A stretch of 7,427 bases of DNA from Deltaproteobacteria bacterium (lineage in GTDB: Bacteria; Desulfobacterota_B; Binatia; UBA9968). Below the pieces are notes generated by a model, which saw only the letters and a program-made list of their open reading frames with translations, was not told the origin of the DNA and ran no database searches. Below, one piece after another: positions 1 to 4,820 of this stretch. Where the stretch lies: NCBI GenBank assembly GCA_005879255.1, contig VBKY01000420.1, positions 1 through 7,427 of the forward strand. Reading direction: 5' to 3'. The position numbers and the translations under genes are program-made. Within the stretch, counting starts at the first letter, position 1. Every line of letters starts with the position of its first letter.

Positions 1-103
1 AATCTAATAGATGACTCTTACCCTTTTGAATAACTTCGGCCGGCAATTTCGTCTGCCGCGCAGCCAACATATATTCAACCAGACTATCGATGATTTTGGC
101 CAT
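1..103 (-). CDS. MmgE/PrpD family protein, N-terminal part only (runs off window)
   Basis: An ATG at 103 opens a minus-strand frame of 34 codons that leaves the window at base 1 without a stop. The peptide begins MAKIIDSLVEYM and ends with LPAEVIQKGKSHLLD. This fits the N-terminal helix of MmgE/PrpD proteins, where a Leu-Pro-x-Glu-Val segment is followed by a Lys/Arg-rich helix and a Leu-Leu-Asp. The family includes 2-methylcitrate dehydratase and many uncharacterised dehydratase/isomerase relatives in the cytoplasm. A strong ribosome-binding site, GGGAGGG, lies 4 bases upstream of the ATG, which supports the start. The gene is divergent from the substrate-binding protein at 335. Only about a tenth of a usual 450-residue protein is visible, so the substrate cannot be inferred. 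Confidence 0.7.
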   Translation of the reverse strand, partial: MAKIIDSLVEYMLAARQTKLPAEVIQKGKSHLLD

Positions 104-129
104 GCACCCTCCCAAATAATGTAGAGTAC

Positions 130-227
130 GGGAGTGATGGAGTGTTGGAATGTTGGAGTGATGGGGGCTTTAAGAAAAACCCAATATTCCAATACTCCAG
201 TACCCCAATGCTCCATTACTCCAATCC
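130..227. repeat. palindromic minisatellite-like repeat (TGGAGT-type units)
   Basis: The left arm (about 130-167) is made of degenerate units such as GGAGTGATGGAGTGTTGGAA. The right arm (about 180-227) carries the same motif in reverse complement, for example CCAATATTCCAATACTCC. About 12 bases around GCTTTAAGAAAA separate the arms. The arms match imperfectly, with gaps. Read on the minus strand it gives a low-complexity open frame (positions 4-216) that is best dismissed. I recognise this as an intergenic repeat type common in deltaproteobacterial-like genomes; its mobility and function are unknown to me. It lies between two divergent genes, just downstream of the MmgE/PrpD ribosome-binding site in reverse orientation, so it would be in or near that gene's leader. 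Confidence 0.7.
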
Positions 228-234
228 TCTTACA

Positions 235-264
235 TTGACATGAATTCTTCGCCTGCGTTATACG
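235..264 (+). promoter_or_regulatory. sigma-70-like promoter for the family 5 substrate-binding protein
   Basis: A perfect -35 hexamer TTGACA (235-240) is followed after 18 bases by TATACG (259-264), which matches four of six -10 consensus positions. Transcription would begin near 271, giving a leader of about 64 bases before the ATG at 335. The leader ends in a strong ribosome-binding site (GGAGG, 325-329). The call rests only on motif and position. Confidence 0.5.
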
Positions 265-334
265 CTTGAAGGTGAATTCCTTGCTAGCTCGGCACGCTTA
301 GACTCAAAGTGTTGGTTCGCCGACGGAGGTCCCC

Positions 335-1879
335 ATGAGTAAGAAAGCCGCACATTGGAGCCGAAGAAAGTTTCTCCGAACAAGCATGTCCGCCGGCGCG
401 ACGCTATGGATTGCTCCACTCACCACACCTCGCTTATCCCACTCGCAGTCGCCAGTAAAGAACCGCGTCACCATCGCTCACGGCGTCGGTGTCTATTCCT
501 TAAATCCATACGCGGTAAACACTTCCCCTCTGCAGGCCGCTTGGGGCTCGGTCATGGAACCTTTGATCGATGCCGACTACGAAAAGCGCGGCTACCGCGG
601 GGTGCTGGCGGAATCCTGGCAAATGAAGGGGACGCGGTTGCAATTCAAGTTGCGCAAGGGCGTTCGCTTTCACGACGGTACACCGTTCACGAGCAAAGAC
701 GTGATCGCGTCGTTCAAACGCATTCTTACCGATAAACAAAGTTTGCAGGCGCCCAACTTGCAAAACATCGGCGAAATGGAAGCTCCCGACGATCACACTG
801 TCGTCCTGACGCTCAAGAAGCCGGATGCCAACGCCCTTGAGGACATCAATAGCCGTGTGATCATGAAGCAATCCGCCGCGGAAAAAATGGGCGAAGCGGA
901 CAATCGTCCGATCGGTACGGGTCCGTTTAAATTTACCAGCTGGGAAAGAAGCGGCCAGTTCGTGATTCGACGCAATGAGAGCTACTGGGGACCAATTCCA
1001 AAGATCGAGGAAGTCATTTACAAGTCCATCCAAGAAGACGCCGCGCGCATCGCCGCCCTCGAGGCCGGCCAAGCCGATCTCATCAGCAATATTCCACCCC
1101 ACGAAGTAGCGCGGCTGAAATCCAATCCGCGCATTCGGATCCAACAGGTCCAAGGCCTTCGACCGATTTTTCTAGTTCTGAGTCCGGCCTACAAGCCACT
1201 GGAGAACCCGAAGGTCCGGCGTGCCATTACGCACGCCATCGATCGGGACAGAATCATCAAGCATATTCTCGAAGGCTACGCGTATCCGTTAAGCGGCCTC
1301 TTGAGCCCACAAGTTTTCGGTTACGAGCCGAGCGCGAAAGCTTTTTCGTATGATCCGGCAAAGGCGAAACAGCTCCTAAACGAAGCAGGATTCCCAAACG
1401 GCTTTGAGATCGATTACTACAGTCCGACGGGAAGATATCCAAAGGATCGCGAAGTCGCGCAGGTGATCGTCGAGCATCTTTCAAAAGTCGGGATCAAAGC
1501 CAACTTGAAAACGCCCGAGTGGAGCATTTTTAATACCGATTACAAGAACGGTAAGTATCCAATCTACTTGACCGGGCGAGGCAGCCTCACCGATGCAGAC
1601 ACGCTATTTCAGCAGTATTTTAGAACCGGCATGACGCGCCGAACGTTGGGCTACAGCAATCCCAAGCTCGACGAAATTCTCGAGGCGCAGCAACAGACCT
1701 TTGACATCAAGAAACGCGAGAGGCTTCTCTGGGAGGCTCACAAGATTATCTTGGAAGACGCTCCCGCCGTACCGCTATGGAACAGTATGGATATCTACGC
1801 CTATCGCGCCGATCTCGTCTGGACCGCGCCGCCGGATGAAAAGGTGCAGCTGAAGCAGGGATATTTGAAACCGCGGTAA
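335..1879 (+). CDS. Tat-exported ABC transporter substrate-binding protein, family 5 (peptide/nickel type)
   Basis: This 514-residue extracytoplasmic solute receptor should capture a peptide, opine, nickel chelate or similar ligand for an ABC importer. Residues 9-14 read SRRKFL, a textbook twin-arginine motif, followed by a hydrophobic stretch (about 18-31) and a probable cleavage near residue 38. The mature part has SBP_bac_5 hallmarks: RKGVRFHDGTPFTSKDV at 107-123, and GTGPFKF then a RRNESYWG segment at about 194-219. Length is typical of the family. The start is supported by GGAGG five bases upstream and by the Tat motif directly after it. No permease or ATPase gene is adjacent, so it either serves a transporter encoded elsewhere or acts alone. 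Many lineages carry such orphan receptors. The ligand cannot be read from the sequence; a Tat signal suggests folding, perhaps with a cofactor, before export. Confidence 0.93.
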   Translation: MSKKAAHWSRRKFLRTSMSAGATLWIAPLTTPRLSHSQSPVKNRVTIAHGVGVYSLNPYAVNTSPLQAAWGSVMEPLIDADYEKRGYRGVLAESWQMKGTRLQFKLRKGVRFHDGTPFTSKDVIASFKRILTDKQSLQAPNLQNIGEMEAPDDHTVVLTLKKPDANALEDINSRVIMKQSAAEKMGEADNRPIGTGPFKFTSWERSGQFVIRRNESYWGPIPKIEEVIYKSIQEDAARIAALEAGQADLISNIPPHEVARLKSNPRIRIQQVQGLRPIFLVLSPAYKPLENPKVRRAITHAIDRDRIIKHILEGYAYPLSGLLSPQVFGYEPSAKAFSYDPAKAKQLLNEAGFPNGFEIDYYSPTGRYPKDREVAQVIVEHLSKVGIKANLKTPEWSIFNTDYKNGKYPIYLTGRGSLTDADTLFQQYFRTGMTRRTLGYSNPKLDEILEAQQQTFDIKKRERLLWEAHKIILEDAPAVPLWNSMDIYAYRADLVWTAPPDEKVQLKQGYLKPR

Positions 1880-1973
1880 CAAATCAGCTAGACGACTGTT
1901 TACCAAATTTTGTCTAGGATGATAGGCTAACTTTACCTCGGCCGTTACTTCATCATTACGGCGATCCTTAGCT

Positions 1974-2007
1974 GTCATTTCGAACGAAGTGAGAAATCTT
2001 TCTTCGA
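1974..2007 (+). repeat. dispersed GTCATTYCGAACGAAG-type repeat, copy 1
   Basis: The sequence begins GTCATTTCGAACGAAGTGAG and runs on through AAATCTTTCTTCGA. Related copies occur in this window at 2752-2782 (inverted), 2800-2832 and, diverged, at 7359-7389. It matches a short intergenic repeat class (GTCATTCCGAACGAAGCGAGGAAT) that I know from many environmental bacterial genomes. The copy sits in the otherwise gene-free gap after the family 5 receptor gene, where I saw no convincing terminator. Confidence 0.7.
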
Positions 2008-2133
2008 CTGGTTGCGTTCAGTTCGGCCCAGCGGAGTCGGTATTAGCGCAATGTTGGTAGACGAGAAATCTTTCTTCGACTGGTTTCGATCAATTCGGCC
2101 GGCGGAGTCGGTATTAGCGCAATGTTGGTAGAC
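1991..2133. repeat. two-copy tandem duplication of about 72 bp
   Basis: Unit 1 (1991-2062, 72 bases) and unit 2 (2063-2133, 71 bases) both begin GAGAAATCTTTCTTCGACTG and end AGCGCAATGTTGGTAGAC. They differ by only a few substitutions and one single-base gap in the middle. The 5' part of the unit is the tail of the dispersed repeat starting at 1974. The 3' end of unit 2 overlaps the restored reading frame of the broken peroxiredoxin-like gene, whose stop in that frame is at 2116-2114. Confidence 0.85.
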
Positions 2134-2675
2134 GGCGGTCTATTGCCCGGAGCAGCTCTGCTGCTGACGGCCTATCGGCCGGATCTTGGCTTCGATGTGC
2201 GAAAAGAATATTGCCGATCGACCAGAAAGTCGCCGCCGGATTGGTAGATGTCGTCCTTGCCGTAATCTTCCCGTTTCATCCCCTCGCGGAACAATTTCAC
2301 ATAGAGCTTTAAAGTCGCCGGCGAAAAAACTCGCAGCCACGACAGCCGTTTCAAGGCGAGAGCTCGATACGCGGTGCGCTCGGGATCAGCAAGAAGTGCG
2401 AACGGCCAGTGATGAAACTCTTGATAGCGCACGAGCTTCGAAGGCTCGGCGAACGACACCACGACGATTGAAACGCCGCGCCGGTCGAATTCCGCTTTGA
2501 ACGATTGCACCTCGCCGAGGTGAGCCTGGCAAGGCAATCAGGCGAGATGCCTAAGAAAGATTAAGAGTAAATGTCGCTGAAAGTAATTCCTAAGTAGGGC
2601 CGGGTTACCCTGAAGATCAACCAGGGGTAATTGATCAAGCGCGATCTTTTCAGTTGATACAAAAGATTCCGGCAT
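2114..2675 (-). pseudogene. peroxiredoxin-like (AhpC/TSA, thioredoxin-fold) gene with in-frame TGA at the CxxC motif and a C-terminal frameshift; selenoprotein or pseudogene
   Basis: From ATG at 2675 (M-P-E-S-F) the frame runs 45 codons to a TGA at 2540-2538, then stays open to TAG at 2172. The parts before and after the TGA form one thioredoxin-fold protein: LPLVDLQGNPALL (16-28), a hydrophobic strand and helix start LLLIFLRHLA (36-45), codon 46 TGA, then LPCQAHLGEVQSF (47-59). Later segments VSIVVVSFAEP and YQSGGDFLVDR also suit the AhpC/TSA family of thiol redox proteins. The TGA therefore falls on the first Cys of CxxC, giving U/*-L-P-C. Near 2213-2216 the frame breaks after VDR. A +1 shift restores NILFAHRSQDPADRPS and ends at TAA 2116-2114, as expected for a family C-terminus. 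Losing one copy of a duplicated GGCAA would explain the break. The ribosome-binding site is weak (GGTGG). It may be a selenocysteine protein with an assembly error or altered tail, or a gene with two inactivating lesions. Without readthrough, a TTG at 2537 could start only a truncated form. Confidence 0.75.
2503..2540 (-). promoter_or_regulatory. SECIS-like hairpin at the in-frame TGA (candidate)
   Basis: Read on the minus strand, the TGA is followed after 15 bases by CACCTC (2522-2517), loop GGC (2516-2514) and GAGGTG (2513-2508), a perfect 6-bp stem. The bases GATTG, starting inside the TGA, pair with CAATC (2507-2503) directly below that stem, leaving a 12-base bulge on the 5' side. From family knowledge, bacterial SECIS elements sit just after UGA and have a small apical loop beginning with G, and this fits loosely. 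A hairpin of this size can arise by chance in coding DNA, and no SelB or selC is in the window. Confidence 0.35.
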
Positions 2676-2751
2676 GCCACCAGGTTTCTGCCTTGGCGTC
2701 TATAGCGTGAGAGAAATTTGCGATGAACAATTTTTGGTAGTGGTTCAGTTT

Positions 2752-2782
2752 GAGAAAGATCTCTCACTTTGTTCGAGATGAC
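2752..2782 (-). repeat. dispersed GTCATTYCGAACGAAG-type repeat, copy 2 (inverted)
   Basis: On the minus strand it begins GTCATCTCGAACAAAGTGAG and continues GATCTTTCTC. It forms the left inner arm of the composite palindrome, opposite copy 3. Confidence 0.7.
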
Positions 2783-2799
2783 ACATGGCTTATGTAGTT

Positions 2800-2832
2800 G
2801 TCATTCCGAACAAAGCGAGGAATCTTTCTCGA
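2800..2832 (+). repeat. dispersed GTCATTYCGAACGAAG-type repeat, copy 3
   Basis: It begins GTCATTCCGAACAAAGCGAG and continues through AATCTTTCTCGA, the closest of the four copies to the form I recall from other genomes. It forms the right inner arm of the composite palindrome. Confidence 0.75.
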
Positions 2833-2883
2833 TTTTAAGAGTCATGGTGGATTGAAAATGAACCACTACCAAAACTTTCGATC

Positions 2884-2922
2884 AAAAAAAGAAGGGGCGC
2901 TCCGACCCAGCGCCCCTTCTTT
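2884..2922 (-). terminator. intrinsic terminator of the RRM protein gene
   Basis: Read on the minus strand, AAAGAAGGGGCGCT (2922-2909) pairs perfectly over 14 bp with AGCGCCCCTTCTTT (2901-2888) around a 7-base loop, and the T-run continues to 2884. It begins 22 bases after the stop of the RRM gene at 2945. The GC-rich stem and T-tract on the minus strand fix its direction. It should largely insulate the peroxiredoxin-like locus downstream. Confidence 0.92.
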
Positions 2923-2944
2923 GTCCTATGGCTGAATTTTAAAA

Positions 2945-3271
2945 CTACCAGCGATTACGACCGCCGCCACCACCACCGCCGCGTCGCTCACCACCGCGGT
3001 CACCGAAGCCGCCGGTGCGCCTTTCTTGCGGCCGCGCTTCGTTCACCGTCAGGTTCCGACCGTCGAGATCCGTGCCGTTGAGTGCCTGGATGGCCTTCTG
3101 GGCCTCCTCGGAGGAAGCCATCTCGACGAAACCAAAACCGCGCGAACGACCCGTGAACTTATCGGTGATCACGCGGGCCGATTCAACGGCCCCGTGGGCC
3201 GAAAAGATTTCCTGGAGTTGCGCATCAGTGGTCGCATACGGCAAACCACCAACATAGATTTTACTGCTCAT
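2945..3271 (-). CDS. RRM-type single-domain RNA-binding protein with Gly/Arg-rich tail
   Basis: This 108-residue cytoplasmic protein should bind single-stranded RNA. It has one RNA recognition motif: RNP2 as IYVGGL (5-10) and RNP1 as RGFGFVEM (44-51). Both RNP1 aromatic positions (Phe45/Phe47 region) are kept, and the usual hydrophobic core 'AIQALNGTDLDGRNLTV' follows at about 60-76. From residue 87 the tail is rich in Gly and Arg, ending GGGGRNRW, like the tails of cyanobacterial and proteobacterial Rbp proteins. Length is typical. AAGGAG lies about five bases before the ATG at 3271. It is monocistronic, with its own intrinsic terminator at 2884-2922. Related proteins are often cold-induced, but no cold-specific element is recognisable in the leader here. 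Confidence 0.95.
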   Translation of the reverse strand: MSSKIYVGGLPYATTDAQLQEIFSAHGAVESARVITDKFTGRSRGFGFVEMASSEEAQKAIQALNGTDLDGRNLTVNEARPQERRTGGFGDRGGERRGGGGGGGRNRW

Positions 3272-3622
3272 GTTCTCTCCTTATTGAGAAATGTTATGGT
3301 CTTTGCCCCTGAGAGCCTGATCACCGCTGGCAGCAGAACATGGAATGCAAGACACGCTCTGGTCGGATTGTCGGCGAGGCACCGAATCGCAAGGTAAGAC
3401 GCCCTAGACCTTCAACTCTATCATTTTTCACTATCAGAAGGCCCCATACTGATGAGTTAACAAAAGTCTACCGCAATTTACCCTGCCCACGCAAGCCCTC
3501 TCAGTGGCCTAACATGTCCAAATTGCGCCATCGAAGTCAATTCGAACTGGTTGCATGAGCGGTGGGTTTTGTATAAAGAGGGCTAATCCATTTTCGAATC
3601 AATCTGAAGGAGGACACAGGAA
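3272..3622. other. 351-bp divergent intergenic region with no recognised gene
   Basis: This gap separates the minus-strand RRM gene from the plus-strand hydrolase gene. Both ends carry good ribosome-binding sites (AAGGAG for the RRM gene; GAAGGAGG at 3606-3613 for the hydrolase). Small inverted repeats are present, such as TCGAA-GTCAA-TTCGA at 3531-3545 and an imperfect hairpin around 3364-3388, but none looks like a known RNA element. A 72-codon open frame (3340-3558, plus) has no ribosome-binding site and no familiar motif, so I do not call it a gene. Confidence 0.6.
3551..3577 (+). promoter_or_regulatory. possible promoter of the hydrolase operon
   Basis: TTGCAT (3551-3556) and TATAAA (3572-3577) resemble -35 and -10 elements, but the 15-base spacer is short. 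The TATAAA is 45 bases before the hydrolase ATG, a plausible leader length. The -10 is the more convincing half. Confidence 0.35.
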
Positions 3623-4378
3623 ATGTATCAGACCAATCAATATGAAGGCATGCTCGCCGAAACCATTACCATGCAGGGCCACAAAGGCGATGCGATCAAT
3701 GCCTATGTCGCCCGGCCTCTCGGCGCCGGCCCACACCCGGGCATGGTTGTCATCCACCACGCGCCGGGTTGGGATGAATGGTATCGTGAATGCGCCCGCA
3801 GATTCGCCCACCACGGCTACGCCGCAATCTCGCCCAATCTCTATTTCCGCGACGGCCATGGCACACCGGAAGACGTCGGCGCCAAAGTCAGAGCCGGCGG
3901 CGGTATTCCCGACGAACAGGTGCTCGGCGATCTCGACGGCGCCAATAAGCTGCTGCGTTCCCTGCCCTACGTCAGCGCCAAAGTCGGCGTGTTCGGTACT
4001 TGTTCCGGCGGACGTCATGGCTTTCTCGCCGCCTGCCGATTGAAAAATTTCGACGCATTGGTCGAGTGCTGGGGCGGTCGCGTGGTTCAATCGAAAGAAG
4101 ATCTCACGCCCAAGCAGCCGGTGGCTCCGATCGATTATACGAAAGATCTGCCCTGCCCAATGATCGGCCTTTTCGGCAACGACGATAAGTCGCCGTCACC
4201 GGAGCAGGTGAATTTGCACGAAGCGGAGCTCAAGAAGCACGGTAAGAACTATGAGTTTCATCGCTACGACGGCGCCGGACACGGCTTTTTCTACTACGAC
4301 CGCCCGGCCTATCGTCAGGAACAAGCTGTCGATGGCTGGAAGAAGTTGTTCGCCTTCTGCGAGAAAAATTTAAGATAG
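3623..4378 (+). CDS. dienelactone hydrolase family protein (alpha/beta hydrolase)
   Basis: This 251-residue cytoplasmic alpha/beta hydrolase belongs to the dienelactone hydrolase (DLH) family, which cleaves lactones or related esters. The probable catalytic triad is visible: nucleophile Cys127 in GTCSGG (126-130 region), Asp188 in FGNDDKSPSP (184-193), and His220 in GAGHGFF (217-223). Early strand MVVIHHAPGW (41-50) takes the place where classic chlorocatechol-pathway DLHs have Gln-Glu, so the activating Glu is missing and two His stand there. This suggests a subfamily with different chemistry or substrate. No signal peptide is present. GAAGGAGG nine bases before the ATG is close to ideal. 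The gene starts a two-gene unit with the 96-residue protein 21 bases downstream. No aromatic-ring degradation genes are nearby, so a role in chlorocatechol breakdown is not supported; the substrate is unknown. Confidence 0.9.
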   Translation: MYQTNQYEGMLAETITMQGHKGDAINAYVARPLGAGPHPGMVVIHHAPGWDEWYRECARRFAHHGYAAISPNLYFRDGHGTPEDVGAKVRAGGGIPDEQVLGDLDGANKLLRSLPYVSAKVGVFGTCSGGRHGFLAACRLKNFDALVECWGGRVVQSKEDLTPKQPVAPIDYTKDLPCPMIGLFGNDDKSPSPEQVNLHEAELKKHGKNYEFHRYDGAGHGFFYYDRPAYRQEQAVDGWKKLFAFCEKNLR

Positions 4379-4399
4379 CAGGGAAAGAGGGACGGTAAG

Positions 4400-4690
4400 A
4401 TGTGTACAATGATTGCTCATCAAGCGAAGATTGAGGGGCGAGGCAAGAGCGGAGAGGATTGGTTCGAAGTGCGTGAGGCCAACGTTTCCTACGATCATCC
4501 GTATGACATGCCGTTGGAGCACGCGTTGAACATCGACTTTGTCAACGAGGCTGCCGGGCCGAGCGCCCGAGTGGCGGTCGAACTGAGCATCGAAGCAGCG
4601 CGCAAGCTGGTCCAGACCATTGAAGCGGTGCTCGCGCAAGCCGAGCAGAGCGGCGTACTCGAGGACAGGCTTCAGGCGGCCTCACGCTAG
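4400..4690 (+). CDS. conserved hypothetical protein, 96 residues (possibly DUF6295)
   Basis: The small soluble protein starts MCTMIAHQAKIEGRGKSG and has a central core with VSYDHP (29-34) and HALNIDFVNE (41-50). It ends in an amphipathic helix (about 63-86, with VAVELSIEAARKLVQTIEA). From memory this pattern resembles the uncharacterised family DUF6295; I cannot confirm that here. No signal peptide, membrane segment or metal-binding cluster is evident; Cys2, His7, His33 and His41 are the only candidate ligands. It begins 21 bases after the hydrolase stop, with a modest AGAGGGA ribosome-binding site, and is followed by a hairpin, so the two genes are probably co-transcribed. Co-transcription with the hydrolase hints at a shared pathway, but no function can be assigned. 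Confidence 0.85.
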   Translation: MCTMIAHQAKIEGRGKSGEDWFEVREANVSYDHPYDMPLEHALNIDFVNEAAGPSARVAVELSIEAARKLVQTIEAVLAQAEQSGVLEDRLQAASR

Positions 4691-4706
4691 AAAAACTTTT
4701 TGCGAC

Positions 4707-4744
4707 GCGAGGCGGATAATTTTTTCAACAATTGTCCGCCTCGC
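4707..4744 (+). terminator. terminator-like hairpin after the hydrolase operon
   Basis: GCGAGGCGGATAATT (4707-4721) pairs with AATTGTCCGCCTCGC (4730-4744) over 15 bp with one T-G wobble and an 8-base loop. It starts 17 bases after the stop of the 96-residue protein. Downstream there is only a broken pyrimidine-rich stretch (CTTCCCACCTTTCGCATTTC), not a clean T-run, so termination may be partial. On the opposite strand an interrupted T-run does follow the stem. Confidence 0.6.
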
Positions 4745-4820
4745 CTTCCCACCTTTCGCATTTCTCTTTTACACACGCTATAACTGGCTCTGATATCTCA
4801 GCGCGCCCACTTTCACATCG

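Larger units (their letters stand above)
2732..2874. mobile_element. 143-bp composite palindrome, MITE-like, no transposase
   Basis: The ends are a perfect 16-bp inverted repeat: TTTTGGTAGTGGTTCA (2732-2747) and its reverse complement (2859-2874). Inside lie two copies of the dispersed GTCATTCCGAAC-type repeat in opposite orientation (2752-2782 minus, 2800-2832 plus), matching at 26 of 31 positions, around a 17-base centre. The right half carries about 26 extra bases (2833-2858). I see no obvious target-site duplication and no coding sequence. It could be a miniature inverted-repeat element mobilised in trans, or a hairpin built by an inverted duplication of a REP-like unit. It lies between the RRM gene's terminator and the peroxiredoxin-like gene. 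Confidence 0.55.

Noticed and set aside
4..216. 70-codon minus-strand open frame
   Set aside because: It is a translation of the TGGAGT-type palindromic repeat and, in another frame, of the MmgE/PrpD start. Low complexity, no family resemblance.
1888..1917. CTAGAC...GTCTAG inverted repeat after the family 5 receptor gene
   Set aside because: Only 6 bp with an 18-base loop and no T-run, so not supportable as a terminator.
1991..2133. Possible CRISPR-like array
   Set aside because: There are only two adjoining direct copies with no spacers, so it is a tandem duplication.
2561..2767. 68-codon minus-strand open frame ending GITFSDIYS
   Set aside because: It lies out of frame over the N-terminal half of the peroxiredoxin-like gene. 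The other frame gives clear thioredoxin-like sequence, so this one is a shadow.
3298..3325. Glycine-riboswitch-like CTCTCAGGGGCAAAGAC on the minus strand before the RRM gene
   Set aside because: It resembles the 3' signature of the aptamer, but the paired GGAGAG and the ACCGAAGGGGCAA segment are missing upstream, and an RRM gene is not an expected target.
3340..3558. 72-codon plus-strand open frame in the divergent intergenic region
   Set aside because: No ribosome-binding site, no recognisable motif, and it occupies the likely promoter region of both neighbours.
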